Shown: positions 20,272-31,426, numbered from the stretch's first letter. The stretch is 64,000 nt of DNA from Luidia sarsii (GCA_949987565.1 OX465103.1:18795280-18859279); one strand, 5' to 3'. The notes: generated by a model from the sequence alone, not told the origin. Translations and numbers: made by a program.

Positions 20272-22735
20272 ATGGCTTCCTCTAACTACGGGCATAAGCT
20301 CAACCCTTACCGCAGACTGAGAGACCCGTAGGGGTCAAGGGGGTGCGCCAGAGCGTGGTAGTCACCAACAACCCCTCAACCATCGATCAAAACCAACAGC
20401 TCCTCGTACGGTTCCCAAATCTCGGCGCCAACGATGTTATCATCCCAGGGACGACGCGGCTCGCATTTACGATCAGCCTGACGTCCACCGACGCCAACCG
20501 AACCGTGGTTCAGAACATCGGCCGCGCGATTGTAAGAAAAACCACCATCAAGATCTCGGGCAAGGAGGTGATGTCCATCGACGACAGCGACGTGTACCAC
20601 TGCTGCCTAGACCTTTGGAAGACGAGGTGGGAAAAGGGGAATGCCCACTATCAGGGTATTGATGCTACGAAGGGACGGAACGCGACGAAGCTGCGCATTG
20701 GCGCCGGCGATGGCGATGATGACGCGGATGAGGACGTCGCCATCTCAACCGAACCGCCCACGGTAATCGTTTCTACACACCTCTCGACTTTGAACTCCTC
20801 GAAAGTCACATGCCGTTTGCAGTCGGTAGTACGAACCAACCTTCAAAGAAGTCTGACATCAGATCAAGGCAACCCTCTGATATCACAGTACCTGACGAGT
20901 TGGAATGTGTATGGATTCTTACCGAACCCAAGCGACATCCTTGCCCCATCTCTGTCATCGCAGTGTGTGGGGTTTACAATCCCCTTAACTCACCGCATCA
21001 GGACAAACTTGAAGCTCACCTCCAAGACACCATGGACTTGTTAGCAACAAGGCACACCGAAATTGGATTCGTACTACTTGGTGATTTTAATAGAATGAAC
21101 ATCAGGTTTATTACCTGTTCTCAGAATCTCAAGCAGATCATTTCATTCCCTACCCGGAAAGGTGCAACTCTAGATTCGGTTATGACAAATTTTGACCGTT
21201 TTTATGATAATCCTATTGCAATCAGCCCAATTGGGGAAAGTGACCACTCATACATTATTTGGAAACATAGAAAGCACCAAATTCACCAATTTATCAGTAC
21301 AAAAAGACCTACCAGCCTATGAAAGACTTCCAGATTCCCGAATTTGGAAGATGGATTCAATCCCAGAATTGGAAGAACGTCATTGATGCTCAGTCAACCC
21401 AAGAGAAAGTACCTTCTACCTCTATGTTAAAATGCAATAGACACATTCCTCCCCACAACAAGTCAGAACCCACAGTAATGATAAGCCGTGGATCAACTCA
21501 AACATTAAATCTCTGATTAAGTCTCGCCAAAGTGCATTCTTAAAGGTAAACATTTCGCAGTTTCGTATTAGGACTTCTCGTTTAAAAAAAAAAAGCCCAG
21601 TCCCACATTTCATCAAATTAATTAATGGATAGGTCTTGCTCATCATTCTTGCCTTACATTTTACATTATTGTCGTTTAATTATTGTGGCATGGTGATGAT
21701 TTTTAATACAATTTGTGTTGTTGTTGCTGTAAATCTTTTAAGTTATTTTTTTTAATGCAATTTGTGTTGTTGTTGTTGCTGTAAATCTTTTAAGTTAAAT
21801 CTATCGGTATGTGTTTTTTTATATTCTACTAACTCGTTTTTAATTTTTATGTATCATATTGTAAATGTATTTCTCTTGCCGTACCGTAATGGTTAATTTT
21901 GTCAACGTATTGTACAATCTTGAAACGATTTCTTTTTTTATTATTCTTAATGTACTGTTGTGTACTCTTCACTGTAATTTAGCCATTGGCCACAATAGTG
22001 ATGAAATAAAGTAACAATTTGAATTTGAACTCCCACGACCGCGTCATCCAGGCCACCGGCGATGCCGCCGCTAGTTACGACATAGAAAACATTTCGCTAG
22101 AGTACGACATGGTCACCATGCCCGCGCTTGCCAGGTCGATTCGCAATCAGTATATGAGCCGAATGACTATCCTCTACGAGCGCGTTCTCCGACACCGCAA
22201 AATCGTGAAGGACAAATCTGACGCCCTGTGGAACATCAACCTGAATACCCCCACCCGCAGCATGAAGGGGATGCTGATGCTGTTCGAGGGCCCAGCAGCC
22301 GCCTTCGCGCGAGACAGCGAATCCTTCTACAACCCGTAAATCGAGAAGGTCGAAATGACGGTAGAGGGCATCCCAAATCAGCTATACTCACAGGGGATGC
22401 GCGCCGATCAGCAATGGCACGAAGCTAAAAAATTCTTCCTGGGATGTGGTAAGCGGCACCCCGAAGTGGAGCTGGTCGCTAAGGATCTAGAGCTCGCCAA
22501 CGTGACGCTGGCAAAGTTCCTAACGACAAAATACGCTCTGTGGCTCGATCTAAGAACGTCCGACGACAACAGGCTCCACGGCAGCGGGCGAAGGATCGAG
22601 AATGCCTCCGAGGGCGTTACCATTCAGATCGCGAAAAAGGTGGAGGCCGCGGGTCGTTTGAATATATACCTCTATATCATCATGGACGCGCAGCTCAACA
22701 TTCAAGATGGCCGATTCGTTAGCGCCCTCTACTAA
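20272..22735 (+). pseudogene. Candidate double-jelly-roll major capsid protein, disrupted
   Basis: The start is ATG 20272. Visible lesions: an in-frame TAG at 20329-20331 with a frame change just after it, a further frame change around 20750-20770, a LINE insertion replacing part of the gene at about 20826-22025, and an in-frame TAA at 22337-22339. Long conserved-looking beta-rich stretches remain on both sides (20343-20750, 22025-22336, 22355-22735), with LVRFPNLGAND near the start and RRIENASEGVTIQ near the end. Length, position before the packaging ATPase and overall character fit the major capsid protein of Maverick/Polinton-like elements. The assignment is by family resemblance and should be tested by structure-aware search. 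Confidence 0.55.
20826..22025 (+). mobile_element. CR1/L2-like LINE insertion, internally deleted, inside the capsid gene
   Basis: About 20850-21320 encodes an apurinic endonuclease-type domain (AVCGVYNPLNSPHQ, then GFVLLGDFN, then ISPIGESDHSYI). The following 21319-21540 continues with a segment (ISRGST, CNRHIPP) that recurs in the minus-strand copy at 30578-31290. The reverse transcriptase is missing; after about 21560 comes an AT-rich 3' UTR with a duplicated CTGTAAATCTTTTAAGTT and an end of AATAAAG followed by TTGAATTTGAA, the short-repeat tail style of CR1/L2 LINEs. The left junction is approximate. No convincing target duplication was found. Confidence 0.7.
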
Positions 22736-23035
22736 CATGCTACCGCGGAGCCCCCACTCGGCGATCATCGCCGGTCAGACGGGGTGCGGAAAAACCGTAT
22801 TCCTTCTCGATCTGCTGGAGAAGGGGCCCTATCAATCTCTCTTTCAACACATCGTGATCCTGTGCCCTACGATCAAGCACAATCGCTCATATCAGCGGCG
22901 CCCTTGCTTCTGGAGCGACCCGGAGGTACGGTCTATATCGTAGACCCAGGCGAGCGGCTCCACGATTGGCTGCGCGCTTTTTACAAGTTATTTGAGGGGA
23001 CGCCCAACTTGTATATAATCGATGAATGCATTACT
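22707..23035 (+). pseudogene. FtsK/A32-type packaging ATPase, frameshifted and truncated
   Basis: The start codon at 22707 overlaps the end of the capsid gene by 29 nt. Walker A (GQTGCGKT) is at 22773-22796. A frameshift lies near 22920-22940; the reading frame then moves to the one containing LYIIDEC (Walker B, 23009-23029). Immediately after Walker B the sequence turns into the 10-bp satellite, so the sensor motifs and C-terminal half are lost. ATPases of this class pump DNA into capsids in Maverick/Polinton and related viruses. Confidence 0.65.
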
Positions 23036-24348
23036 GATAGCATTACTAAGCATTGCTAATAGCATTACTGAACATTACTAATAGCATTACTGAGCATTGC
23101 TAATTGCATTACTGAGCATTGCTAATTGCATTACTGAGCATTGCTAAGAGCATTACTGAGCATTACTGAGCATTGCTGAGCATTGCTGAGCATTACTGAG
23201 CATTACTGAGCATTGCTAATTGCATTACTGAGCATTGCTAAGAGCATTACTGAGCATTACTGAGCATTGCTGATTGCATTACTGAGCATTGCTGAGCATT
23301 GCTGAGCATTGCTAAGAGCATTACTGAGCATTGCTGAGCATTGCTGAGCATTACTGAGCATTGCTGAGCATTACTGAGCATTGCTGAGCATTGCTGAGCA
23401 TTACTGAGCATTGCTGAGCATTACTGAGCATTGCTAAGAGCATTACTGAGCATTGCTGAGCATTGCTAAGAGCATTACTAAGAGCATTACTGAGCATTAC
23501 TGAGCATTACTGAGCATTACTGAGCATTACTGAGCATTGCTGAGCATTGCTGAGCATTACTGAGCATTGCTGAGCATTACTGAGCATTACTGAGCATTAC
23601 TGAGCATTGCTGAGCATTACTGAGCATTGCTGAGCATTGCTGAGCATTGCTGAGCATTACTGAGCATTGCTGAGCATTGCTGAGCATTGCTGAGCATTAC
23701 TGAGCATTGCTGAGCATTACTGAGCATTGCTGAGCATTGCTGAGCATTACTGAGCATTGCTGAGCATTACTGAGCATTACTGAGCATTACTGAGCATTGC
23801 TAATTGCATTACTGAGCATTGCTAAGAGCATTACTGAGCATTGCTAAGAGCATTACTGAGCATTGCTTAGAGCATTACTGAGCATTACTGAGCATTGCTA
23901 ATTGCATTACTGAGCATTGCTGAGCATTGCTGAGCATTACTGAGCATTGCTGAGCATTGCTGATCATTGCTGAGCATTGCTAAGAGCATTACTGAGCATT
24001 GCAAATAGCATTACTGAGCATTACTGAGCATTGCAAATAGCATTACTGAGCATTGCAAATAGCATTACTGAGCATTGCAAATAGCATTACTGAACATTGC
24101 TAAGAGCATTACTGAGCATTGCTAATTGCATTACTGAGCATTACTGAGCATTGCAAATAGCATTACTGAGCATTGCAAATAGCATTACTGAGCATTGCAA
24201 ATAGTATTACTGAACATTGCTAAGAGCATTACTGAGCATTGCTGAGCATTACTGAGCATTACTGAGCATTGCAAATAGCATTACTGAACATTGCTAAGAG
24301 CATTACTGAGCATTGCTGAGCATTACTGAGCATTACTGAGCATTGCAA
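23027..24348. repeat. 10-bp satellite (TGAGCATTAC / TGAGCATTGC)
   Basis: About 1.3 kb of decamers alternating TGAGCATTAC and TGAGCATTGC, with interspersed variants (CTAAGAGCATTAC, CTAATTGCATTAC, CAAATAGCATTAC). The left edge merges with ATPase coding sequence (TGCATTACTGATAGCATTAC), so the repeat may have grown from it. No coding capacity. Confidence 0.95.
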
Positions 24349-24349
24349 G

Positions 24350-25230
24350 CCCATTTAGTAAGCCCATTTTGAAAGCGGGCAGGTGTGTATGGGACACGCC
24401 CCACTTAGGGCCATTTTTTGTTGTTGGCATTTATGTAGGGGACACGCCCTAGTAGCCCGTTTGAGGCGTGCATGTGTGTAGGGGACACGCCCCTAGTAAG
24501 CCCAATTTTGATGCGGGCATTTATGTAGGGGTCAAGCCCCTAGTAAGCCCATATATTGATGCAGGCATTTTTTTCGTGTGGAGAACACGCCCCTGGTAAG
24601 CCCATTATTTTGGAGGGGGCATTTTGTGTAGGGGACACGCCCCAGTAAGCCCATTTTTTGATGCAGACATTGGTGTGGGGGGCACGCCCCTTGAAAGCCC
24701 ATTTTGATGCAGGCATTTGTGTAGAGCACAAGCATCGAGTAGAGCACAAGCCTTGACGCGGGCGCGCGTGTGCGTTGGGGTCAAGCCCCTAGTAAGCCCA
24801 TTTTGATGCAGACATTTTGTGGAGGGGACACGCCCTCAGCAAGCCTTGATGTGGGCAAAATGTGTAGGTGACATGCCCCCATAAACTTTTATTCATGTAT
24901 TTGTGTAGGGGAAGCGCCCCTGGTAAGCTCAATATTATTTAATGCAAGCATTTTGTGTAGGGGACGCGCCCCTAATAAACTTTGATTGGGCATTTAGGTA
25001 GAGGACACCCAAAGGGGGCCCTGATGCAGACGTTTGTGTAGAGAACGCGCCTTTAGCAGCCGTGGCGCAGGCATTTGTGTACAGGGGTCATGCCTCCAGT
25101 AGCCCCTTAGGGGGGCATGGGTATAGAGACAAGCCCTAAGGGAACTTCGGCGCAGGCTGGTTGAAGCGCCCCATGTGCATGGAATAGGCTTTAACACAAG
25201 TTCGAAGAGGGGAACAGGTGCCATGTACAG
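24350..25230. repeat. Degenerate ~60-bp minisatellite
   Basis: Units contain GTGTAGGGGACACGCCCC, then TAGTAAGCCCATTTTGATGC and GGGCATTTGTG. Each unit holds an internal inverted repeat (GGGG...CCCC). Units become more diverged rightward. It begins directly at the end of the decamer array. Confidence 0.85.
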
Positions 25231-25421
25231 CTGGAAGCAGGCAAAATTAACAAGAGGGCACGCTCATTGGAGTGTGGAATAAAGTGTGGGATAAAGTGGT
25301 AAGAGTTTCATGTTGTCCTGGTTTGGGGGACAATCTGGTAAAAAAAAAGGAATAATAATAATAGAAAATAACAGGGTTTGGGGGTGTTTCTTTTGAGCTG
25401 TAGGCCAGATCAGCTCTTGAG

Positions 25422-25910
25422 GTGCACAAGCCCCGCCGGTTGGAGCTGCTGAGGGCCTGCACGGAGACAGGCTATGACAAAAATGTTGCCAATGTCATGT
25501 CTCTCCTCCGCAAGTATGTAGAAGAATTCACTCCTCTATCGTCAGAAGACTTAAAGGAGAAGCAGGTCTATGTCAACCTTTTGGCTGATTGCAACAGGCA
25601 TGCAGAGGCCAAGATCGAGGGGATCGCAATGTATATATAAATCTATCACGGGAGAAGACTCGGACAAGCGCTTGCGGTTTGCAAGGAAACACTTGGGTTT
25701 GACCTGGCCACCCTCAGAAAGCAAGGCGCGTGTTGTCAACCCAGGGGGGCTAAACAGAGGCCGGCATGCAGGGCTCGCCCTACAGAGGGGGTCAGTTCGG
25801 CAGCCATGGGTTTGTCTCGTGGGGGATCAGGGGCAGCCAGATGGAGGGACATTTGTTACCGCTGTCAGAAGAAGGGGCATTTTGCCAGAGATTGTAAAGA
25901 AATTTTGTAA
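25422..25910 (+). pseudogene. Gag-like protein with CCHC zinc knuckle
   Basis: The first part (25422-25640) is a 72-aa helical ORF (LLRACTETGYDKNV). After a frame change, the frame from about 25803 carries CYRCQKKGHFARDC (TGT at 25854), a canonical CX2CX4HX4C knuckle, and stops at 25908-25910. Zinc knuckles package retroelement RNA. The ORF is broken between the two parts. Confidence 0.6.
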
Positions 25911-25980
25911 ATGTAATGGGCCTATCTCAACGGCTAGGAAATAGCCGGGTGTTAACGACTGCAGTAAAATAATAAACCAG

Positions 25981-28210
25981 ATGGCGATATCCCTTCGGAA
26001 ATTGTGTTTCCCTCTTTGCATGTTTTCGTTCTCCCTTTTCTCTTTTGGTGCAGGGATAATTATAAGCGGTATCTCGAAATCGTCAAAGCTCACAGCTGGG
26101 AACAGTCCCGCTGCCATGATTTTGACCCTATGTCAGCGCAGGCGCGGGTGCGGAGGCGTGGAATATATTCATGGGTAGATATAGAAGGGAAGAGAGCGGA
26201 CGCCCCGAGAGATTTCGCCCCAAGGCCGGACGATGTTTTGGCCGGGATAATTGTCAGCCGGATTGTATGGCTCTGCGCTTTCGCGATCCCGATGCCTTTG
26301 TGGCTGGCAGCCTGCATGGCTGCGAGGAAGCGTGGGGCCCTGTGTTAGCCGAGTGTCCAGGAACTGGTGACAGAGTTAAGGGGTGGTTGCGAGAAGGCGT
26401 AGATTTATACGACTTTTTTCCAGCCGTATCAAGGTACATACAGAGGCAGAGTTTTTGATTCGGCGGTGCCCCCTGATATGTATTTTCCTAACGCCCCCGT
26501 TTGCAGACAGTTTGTGCCCAATGATACGATTACGAAGCGTTTGGTCGAGGGTTCAGTAGAATTGCTGGGACCGGTAAATGAGACTGCGCCACCGAGGTGT
26601 GTGAATGCCCTTTCAGTCAAGCCGAGCAAACCCAGGTTGGTCTTATCTATGAAAGGTCCAAATCTCTGGTGTAAGGACACACCTTTTAATTTAGTCCCGT
26701 TGGGGGACATCGTCAAGCCAATAAACAGGGTACGGACGATGCCCAGGGTTATAAGCAGATTCTCCTCACGAACAGGTCCAAAACATTTTGTGGATTCGAG
26801 TGGGCAGGGTTTTATTTTGTTGATTCGACCTTGCCGTTCGGCTTTAAAAATAGTGCATATGTTTATTCTACTGTGGGTTTCTGTCTTTCAACGTGGTTGA
26901 AGAATGGGGGATTCAAACGGAAGTATGGATTGACGACCGCTTCGTGGGAGAGGTACAGCTAGGTATGCGGCAGAGCTAAGCTGAATTGATTTCATATCTT
27001 TCGCGCTTCGCTTTCAGGATGTTGGAGTTGGAGCTTACGAGAGGGCATCAAGGGCTTTGTATGTCGTCTGCTACATGCAGTAGTAGCTGGGTTATTTTGT
27101 CAACATCAAGAAGAGCCAACTTAAGCCTGTTTCTAGCATGGTCCATTTAGGACTCGGGATTTCCTCGGATTCTATGTCCTTTTGGATACCCGATAAGAAG
27201 AAGAAGACCTTCGCCATATTAAGAGAGGGTATCTTAACCGAAGACAAGGCGTGTTTGAACTTGAAGACCATGCAGCGATTCAATGGAAAATGCCAGAGTT
27301 TCACATTAGCATTCCCGGCTGCCCGTCTGTTTGTGAGGGAGTGTTGTAATTTCACGTCCCGATGGGATGACGTTGCACCTTTGCCGCTAACACATTTAGT
27401 GCGCGAGGAGGTTTCCTTCTGGCGGTTTATTGATTCAATATCGCAGCCGATACCTTGGAGCCAGGAACGTCATTTGCACCTGCAGCTCAGCTCGGATGCG
27501 TCTGGCTACAGATGGGGTGAAGTTCTGTCGGAAAGGCAGGGGGACGTCACCTTTGGGGATTATTGGCCCAGGGAGATTCAAAAGTCGCCGGATATTTGTT
27601 ATAAGGAAGCTTAAGCCCTCTACTTCACCCTGATCTCTGTGATGGACCACCTATGGGACAGAAGGGTTGATGTTCAGGTTGATTCTGAAGGTTTATTCCA
27701 TGCCTGGTCAGACCTAAAGACGAGGTCTCCCGCCCTTACGGGAGTCCTAATACTTGTATTCGCCTTTACGCTGGAGGCCAATTTCGACCTGCGACTTCAG
27801 TGGGTGCAATCGTGCAGTAACAGGGCAGATGTGCCTTCAAGAGCAGTGTCCATGGCGGACTCGCGACTTTCACCGGCGCTATGGCGGCTCCTGCAGCAGG
27901 AATTCGGAGGGAGCTCGGGCTTTACATGGGATCTGATGGCTCTCCCGTCGAATGTGCAAAGAGGGAAGGATGGACATCCTCTGAAATTCTTCTCTAGGGA
28001 CCCAGTCCCTGGAACATCGATCATCAGGAGTGAACATCTTTTGTCCGCGAGGAGAAGTTTTGTACTGTGCATTTCCCCCTTTCGTCCTCATCGCATCTGT
28101 CATCCGGCTGCTCCGGAACACCCCGGATAAAGATCCGGGATGATCCTTGATGCGATCCGTGGAAGTGTAAAAGGGCTTGATGCTTCGGTCATAATAACCC
28201 GTTATATAAT
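25981..28210 (+). pseudogene. DIRS-type reverse transcriptase-RNase H polyprotein
   Basis: RT fingers occur at 26466-26740 (KPSKPRLVLSMKGPNLWCKD). The motif LPFGFKNS is at 26832-26855 and the catalytic WIDDRF at 26926-26943, one frame later, so a +1 shift lies between them. RNase H is marked by SSDASGYRWGE near 27495-27525. A nonsense TAA at 27612-27614 splits the ORFs 27138-27611 and 27639-28130, which share one frame. The tail has NRADVPSRAVSMADSRL and a WDLMALPSN-type motif typical of DIRS-like pol. The element copies RNA to DNA; this copy cannot make a full protein. Confidence 0.7.
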
Positions 28211-28538
28211 GCTGCAGGCATCTAGCAGCAAGGCTTTGGCCACAGTTTTTTAGGTTAATACCCTATACATGCACGTACTTGTAAAGCCAACAAGCCTTCA
28301 AATTCTGCAAAAAACCACAGTCTGGATTTTCAGGGATTGTCAGACGGAGACGAAGCCCGAGCCTACGCCATATCCGTGTATTCGTTGGCCATAGTCTTGG
28401 GCCAAGACGGCAGACGGACTCGATCGCATAATTATGCCGCGCGCTTCAAATTTGTCGTTTTATCTTAATTCTGGGGCTTGAATAAAGACCAATGTATTGG
28501 CGCATCAGTGAAGACTTCGCTCCTGCTTGGATGGCTGT

Positions 28539-28751
28539 AGTCTTGGGCCAAGACGCCAGTGATCGATAGTGGATTGAGAGTGCGTTCTCGAATAATAATA
28601 GCGCGCCCTCTTGCAACATACTTTGTCCAACTTTAGTGCCAGCCAGTAAAGTTGGACAAAGTATGTCTCAAGAGGGCGCGCTATTACAAATTATTCGAGA
28701 ACGCACTCTCAATCCACTATCGATCGCTGACGACGATCTTGGCCCAAGACT
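28539..28751. repeat. Foldback/MITE-like inverted repeat, ~213 bp
   Basis: Left arm 28539-28635 and right arm 28647-28751 are nearly perfect reverse complements around an 11-bp spacer (GTGCCAGCCAG), for example TTTGTCCAACTTTA against TAAAGTTGGACAAA. The outer ends carry AGTCTTGGGCCAAG, itself nearly palindromic, and a further copy of that motif lies at about 28393. Confidence 0.85.
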
Positions 28752-29149
28752 AGGATCGGGCTGTTGGTTAAAGTGTCATGAAATCTTCGTGGCTATCCGC
28801 GGAACATAAAACAAAATAACGCCTTGAGTATGAACGTTCGACCAGAATTATAGCCCAGTGAAGGGTTTTTGTAAATGGAATATTTGCAAATACAATTCAA
28901 GTCAATAAAAAAAAGCCCGAATCAATTTTCCTTTTGAAATCAAGTAATTGATCAAGTAGGCCCCCTAATTCAATATTTTTTCCCCGCGGCCACATTTGCC
29001 CGCCATCCAACCGTACCGCGGGCACTAACCTGACATACAATAGTCAGTTATTCAAGCGTGCATTACCACGACTGGGTTTGCTCGTACCCGTCCTGCAGCT
29101 TTATCTACCAAGGCCTGATCGCACAGCAAACCACACAAAAAACATAAAC

Positions 29150-29504
29150 ATGAGTCTTTTGGACTTTTTAGAATTTTTCGATGATGGGAAGAACATCGAC
29201 AGTTTGGTGAAACACTACAATAGGGATGTAAAGCGAGATACCAACAAATACAAGCGTCTCCAAGACTTAGACATGTTCGTTCTAGACAGCTCGATCCGAG
29301 AAAGCACGGTGGGGCAGCTAAAGGGACACACGTTGGAAAACAAGTGGCAGGTGTATGACGAGGTGAGAAAGTGTGGCTTCCGAAACATCGTCATCGTGGC
29401 CTCCTTCTCTCATATGACCCGAGTCGATGACGTTTTCATCAAGCAACAGGTGGACAAGGGGGAGGACCGCAAAGGACTCTACGCCTTTTCGGAGGTCACT
29501 GAAG
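29150..29504 (+). CDS. First coding exon of an HMGL/DRE-TIM metallolyase-like protein
   Basis: ATG at 29150 starts an open exon of about 118 codons ending at a possible donor (GAAG|gtttgt). It contains LDSSIRESTVGQLKGHTLE, then a helix and KCGFRNIVIVASFSHM. The D-x(4)-RE motif followed by G-x-Q matches the metal-binding start of DRE-TIM metallolyases (HMG-CoA lyase, isopropylmalate and homocitrate synthases), with E in place of the usual second D. Later barrel strands were not found downstream, so the remaining exons are outside reach, or this is a fragment. In-frame codons extend upstream to 29078, but the AACATAAACATG context favours 29150. Confidence 0.5.
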
Positions 29505-30084
29505 GTTTGTGCACAAACCCGTTACACACTGTATTTACATACAAACTCGTCTTAATTACCCATTTTTATTGAACCCTCTCCCTTCTTCTATCCCTTTTAA
29601 AATTGCTTCCTCTTTTCCTTGCATCTGTCCTGTCTTCACTTTTCGGAATTGAGCTATAAACATTCGGCGCCAAAGGGACATTATGATTGTCGGCCAGGAT
29701 ACAAAATCACAGAAATACGGTATTGTACCTTATCGGATTTGCAGTACGAGTGAACACTCGTGCGTTTTGCGTTTTAACTTGGAGAGCGTGCATGAACAGT
29801 ACGTCTTTGCTGTTTATTACGAAGCTGTATCAGGGACATGACGAAACAAAATCCCTCTTTGACCTGAGAGTCATCCCTTCTTAGAAATCTACTCAGAATT
29901 GTTTGTTCCTCAAACCTGTTTATACTTTCTGATGCTGAGGGTGCTGTCACTTCTACTTCTAGCATCATTTACATAGGCTTATACTTGAGGTTTAACAGGT
30001 GTAGCACTCAGTATACATAATGATCGTGCAACACTTGGATTGTGCTAGGTTGTTTATCTGAGCCCTTGGTCCTTTATATACGTA
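29505..30084. other. No feature recognised
   Basis: AT-rich sequence after the HMGL-like exon. Pyrimidine tracts near 29575-29640 could belong to an intron. No further exon of that gene was identified. Confidence 0.4.
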
Positions 30085-30260
30085 CGTGTTTCTCGGTAGA
30101 GTGGCACAAAATACATGTATATTGCAGACGAAGAACAGACTCCGGAAGATTGGGTCGTTGATGTTTATTGTAAACCCAGACTAACTTTGGTGTGGAAGCT
30201 GGAGGACAGGAGAAGAAGACCCTCAAGAAGAGAGTGGACGGTTGCCTTAACACAGAAATA
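30085..30260. repeat. Dispersed repeat fragment, second copy
   Basis: Shares CAGACTCCG, TTTATTGTAAACCCAGAC and TAACTTTGGTG with 4440-4624 in the same order. About 150 bp of similarity; family not identified. Confidence 0.4.
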
Positions 30261-30312
30261 ACGGGGACAGGAGTGGTTTCGAACATTACCTAAAAGCACG
30301 GTTGGATATTAA

Positions 30313-30577
30313 AGGCCCAATACAACATTGGTCGAGGTCAAAGAATAGCATTCATACGTTGTCTGATCTAACATATGCATGAAATAGCACACCTGTGAAA
30401 ATTTCAGCTCAATCCGCCATCCGAGTCTCGAGAAAATCGTGAAAACCGCTTCATTTGTTTCGCGAAAATGCAGCATTCAACGCCATACTGTTCCGAAAAA
30501 TAGTTTAGATCTCGGTGAGACGTAAACTATTTCTTTTACTCGTTTCTCCCAAATTACAACATTTTAGGCAGAAATAA
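30313..30577 (+). mobile_element. TTAA-flanked MITE, right-truncated copy
   Basis: About 265 bp closely similar to 46221-46500 (AACATTGGTCGAGGTCAAAG and more). TTAA precedes its left end (30309-30312). The right part is missing where the minus-strand LINE fragment begins. Confidence 0.75.
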
Positions 30578-31290
30578 TTATGAGGAATTTAGAATGTTGC
30601 AAATAGGGATGCTGAACTCATATGCAAATTCTTTGATGATTTTGGGTGAAATGCCATCAGGGCCACTAGATTTACCAGGCTTTACTTTAGTGAGCCTTGC
30701 ATAAACATTCCAAGGATAGAGTTTTGGAGGGGGACAATCAGCTGGTAAAAAAACACACATATTGCCCAAATCAAGTGGTGGAATATGGGAAGACACCTGA
30801 ATAAAGGCGTCATTGATGAAGTCAGCAATCCTAGTGTGCTCTTGTTCATTTATACATGGGATGGATAAGGTCAGTTCAGGCTTGTCATTATTGGTCATCA
30901 AACGTATTTGTTGATGCCACTTTCTAGAGTCAGTCTGTCGTAATCTGCGGACCCTATTGGCCTAGTAGTTTACTTTATGCTTCATTATTTCAGTCTTCAC
31001 CTGGTTACGCAATTTAAATTTCTGAGTTTTACCTTTAAAAAATGCACTTTGGCGAGACTTATTGATCCACGGCTTATCATTACTGTGGGTTCTGACTTGT
31101 TTTGGGGAAGAATGTGTCTATTGCATTTTAACATAGAGGTATAAAAAGGTACTTTCTCTAGGGTTGACTGGGCATCAATGAATTTTAATGTCCTACTTTC
31201 TTTTGTAAAAATTGGGATTAGTTTGCCCCATAGATATCCATGCATTTGCCCTCTTTGGTAATGGCGTCGCAGTCCCCTTGTCGGCACGCG
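30578..31290 (-). mobile_element. CR1/L2-like LINE fragment, minus strand
   Basis: Minus ORFs 30997-31287 and 30578-30901 belong to one LINE. The first matches the segment at 21360-21540 of the plus copy (CNRHI, NKSEPTVMISRGS). The second reaches the RT start (KPGKSSGPDGISPKIIKEFA), a typical non-LTR RT motif. Both ends are truncated. Confidence 0.75.
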
Positions 31291-31426
31291 TCACGCCATG
31301 AGTGCGCACTTTTGTTTAATTATAGAGTTCTATGAGTAACACTCGACACACTGAACATGGACGAATCCATTTACAAACATGACGAATTTAACTTAAAAAG
31401 TAAGTCGTTTAAAAGTAGACATCTAC

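Larger units (their letters stand above)
15100..23035. mobile_element. Decayed Maverick/Polinton-like element, virion-gene cluster
   Basis: A GC-rich block with densely packed short ORFs on both strands, unlike the flanking AT-rich DNA. Contents in order: a membrane/coiled-coil gene, a lectin-like gene, a capsid-associated gene (all minus), a virion-type gene and a small membrane protein (plus), three minus-strand small genes, a candidate major capsid protein and a FtsK/A32-type packaging ATPase (plus). This is the gene repertoire of Maverick/Polinton or related endogenous dsDNA elements. No protein-primed polymerase, integrase or protease was recognised, and no terminal repeats, so it is partial. 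Many genes carry frameshifts and stops, and a LINE and a satellite interrupt it. Confidence 0.6.
25380..28210 (+). mobile_element. DIRS-like retrotransposon, decayed
   Basis: Gag-like ORF fragments ending in a CCHC zinc knuckle are followed by a pol with RT and RNase H of the DIRS class. Frameshifts and a stop interrupt pol. No tyrosine recombinase or terminal repeat was recognised, so the right end is probably truncated around 28210. Confidence 0.7.

Noticed and set aside
20789..22033. TTTGAACTCC at both sides of the LINE as a target duplication
   Set aside because: The two copies (20789-20798 and 22024-22033) sit in different capsid frames, and about 30 bp of capsid-like sequence lies inside the left copy; probably chance.
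23027..24348. CRISPR-like array
   Set aside because: Units are 10 bp without spacers in a eukaryotic context; it is a simple satellite.
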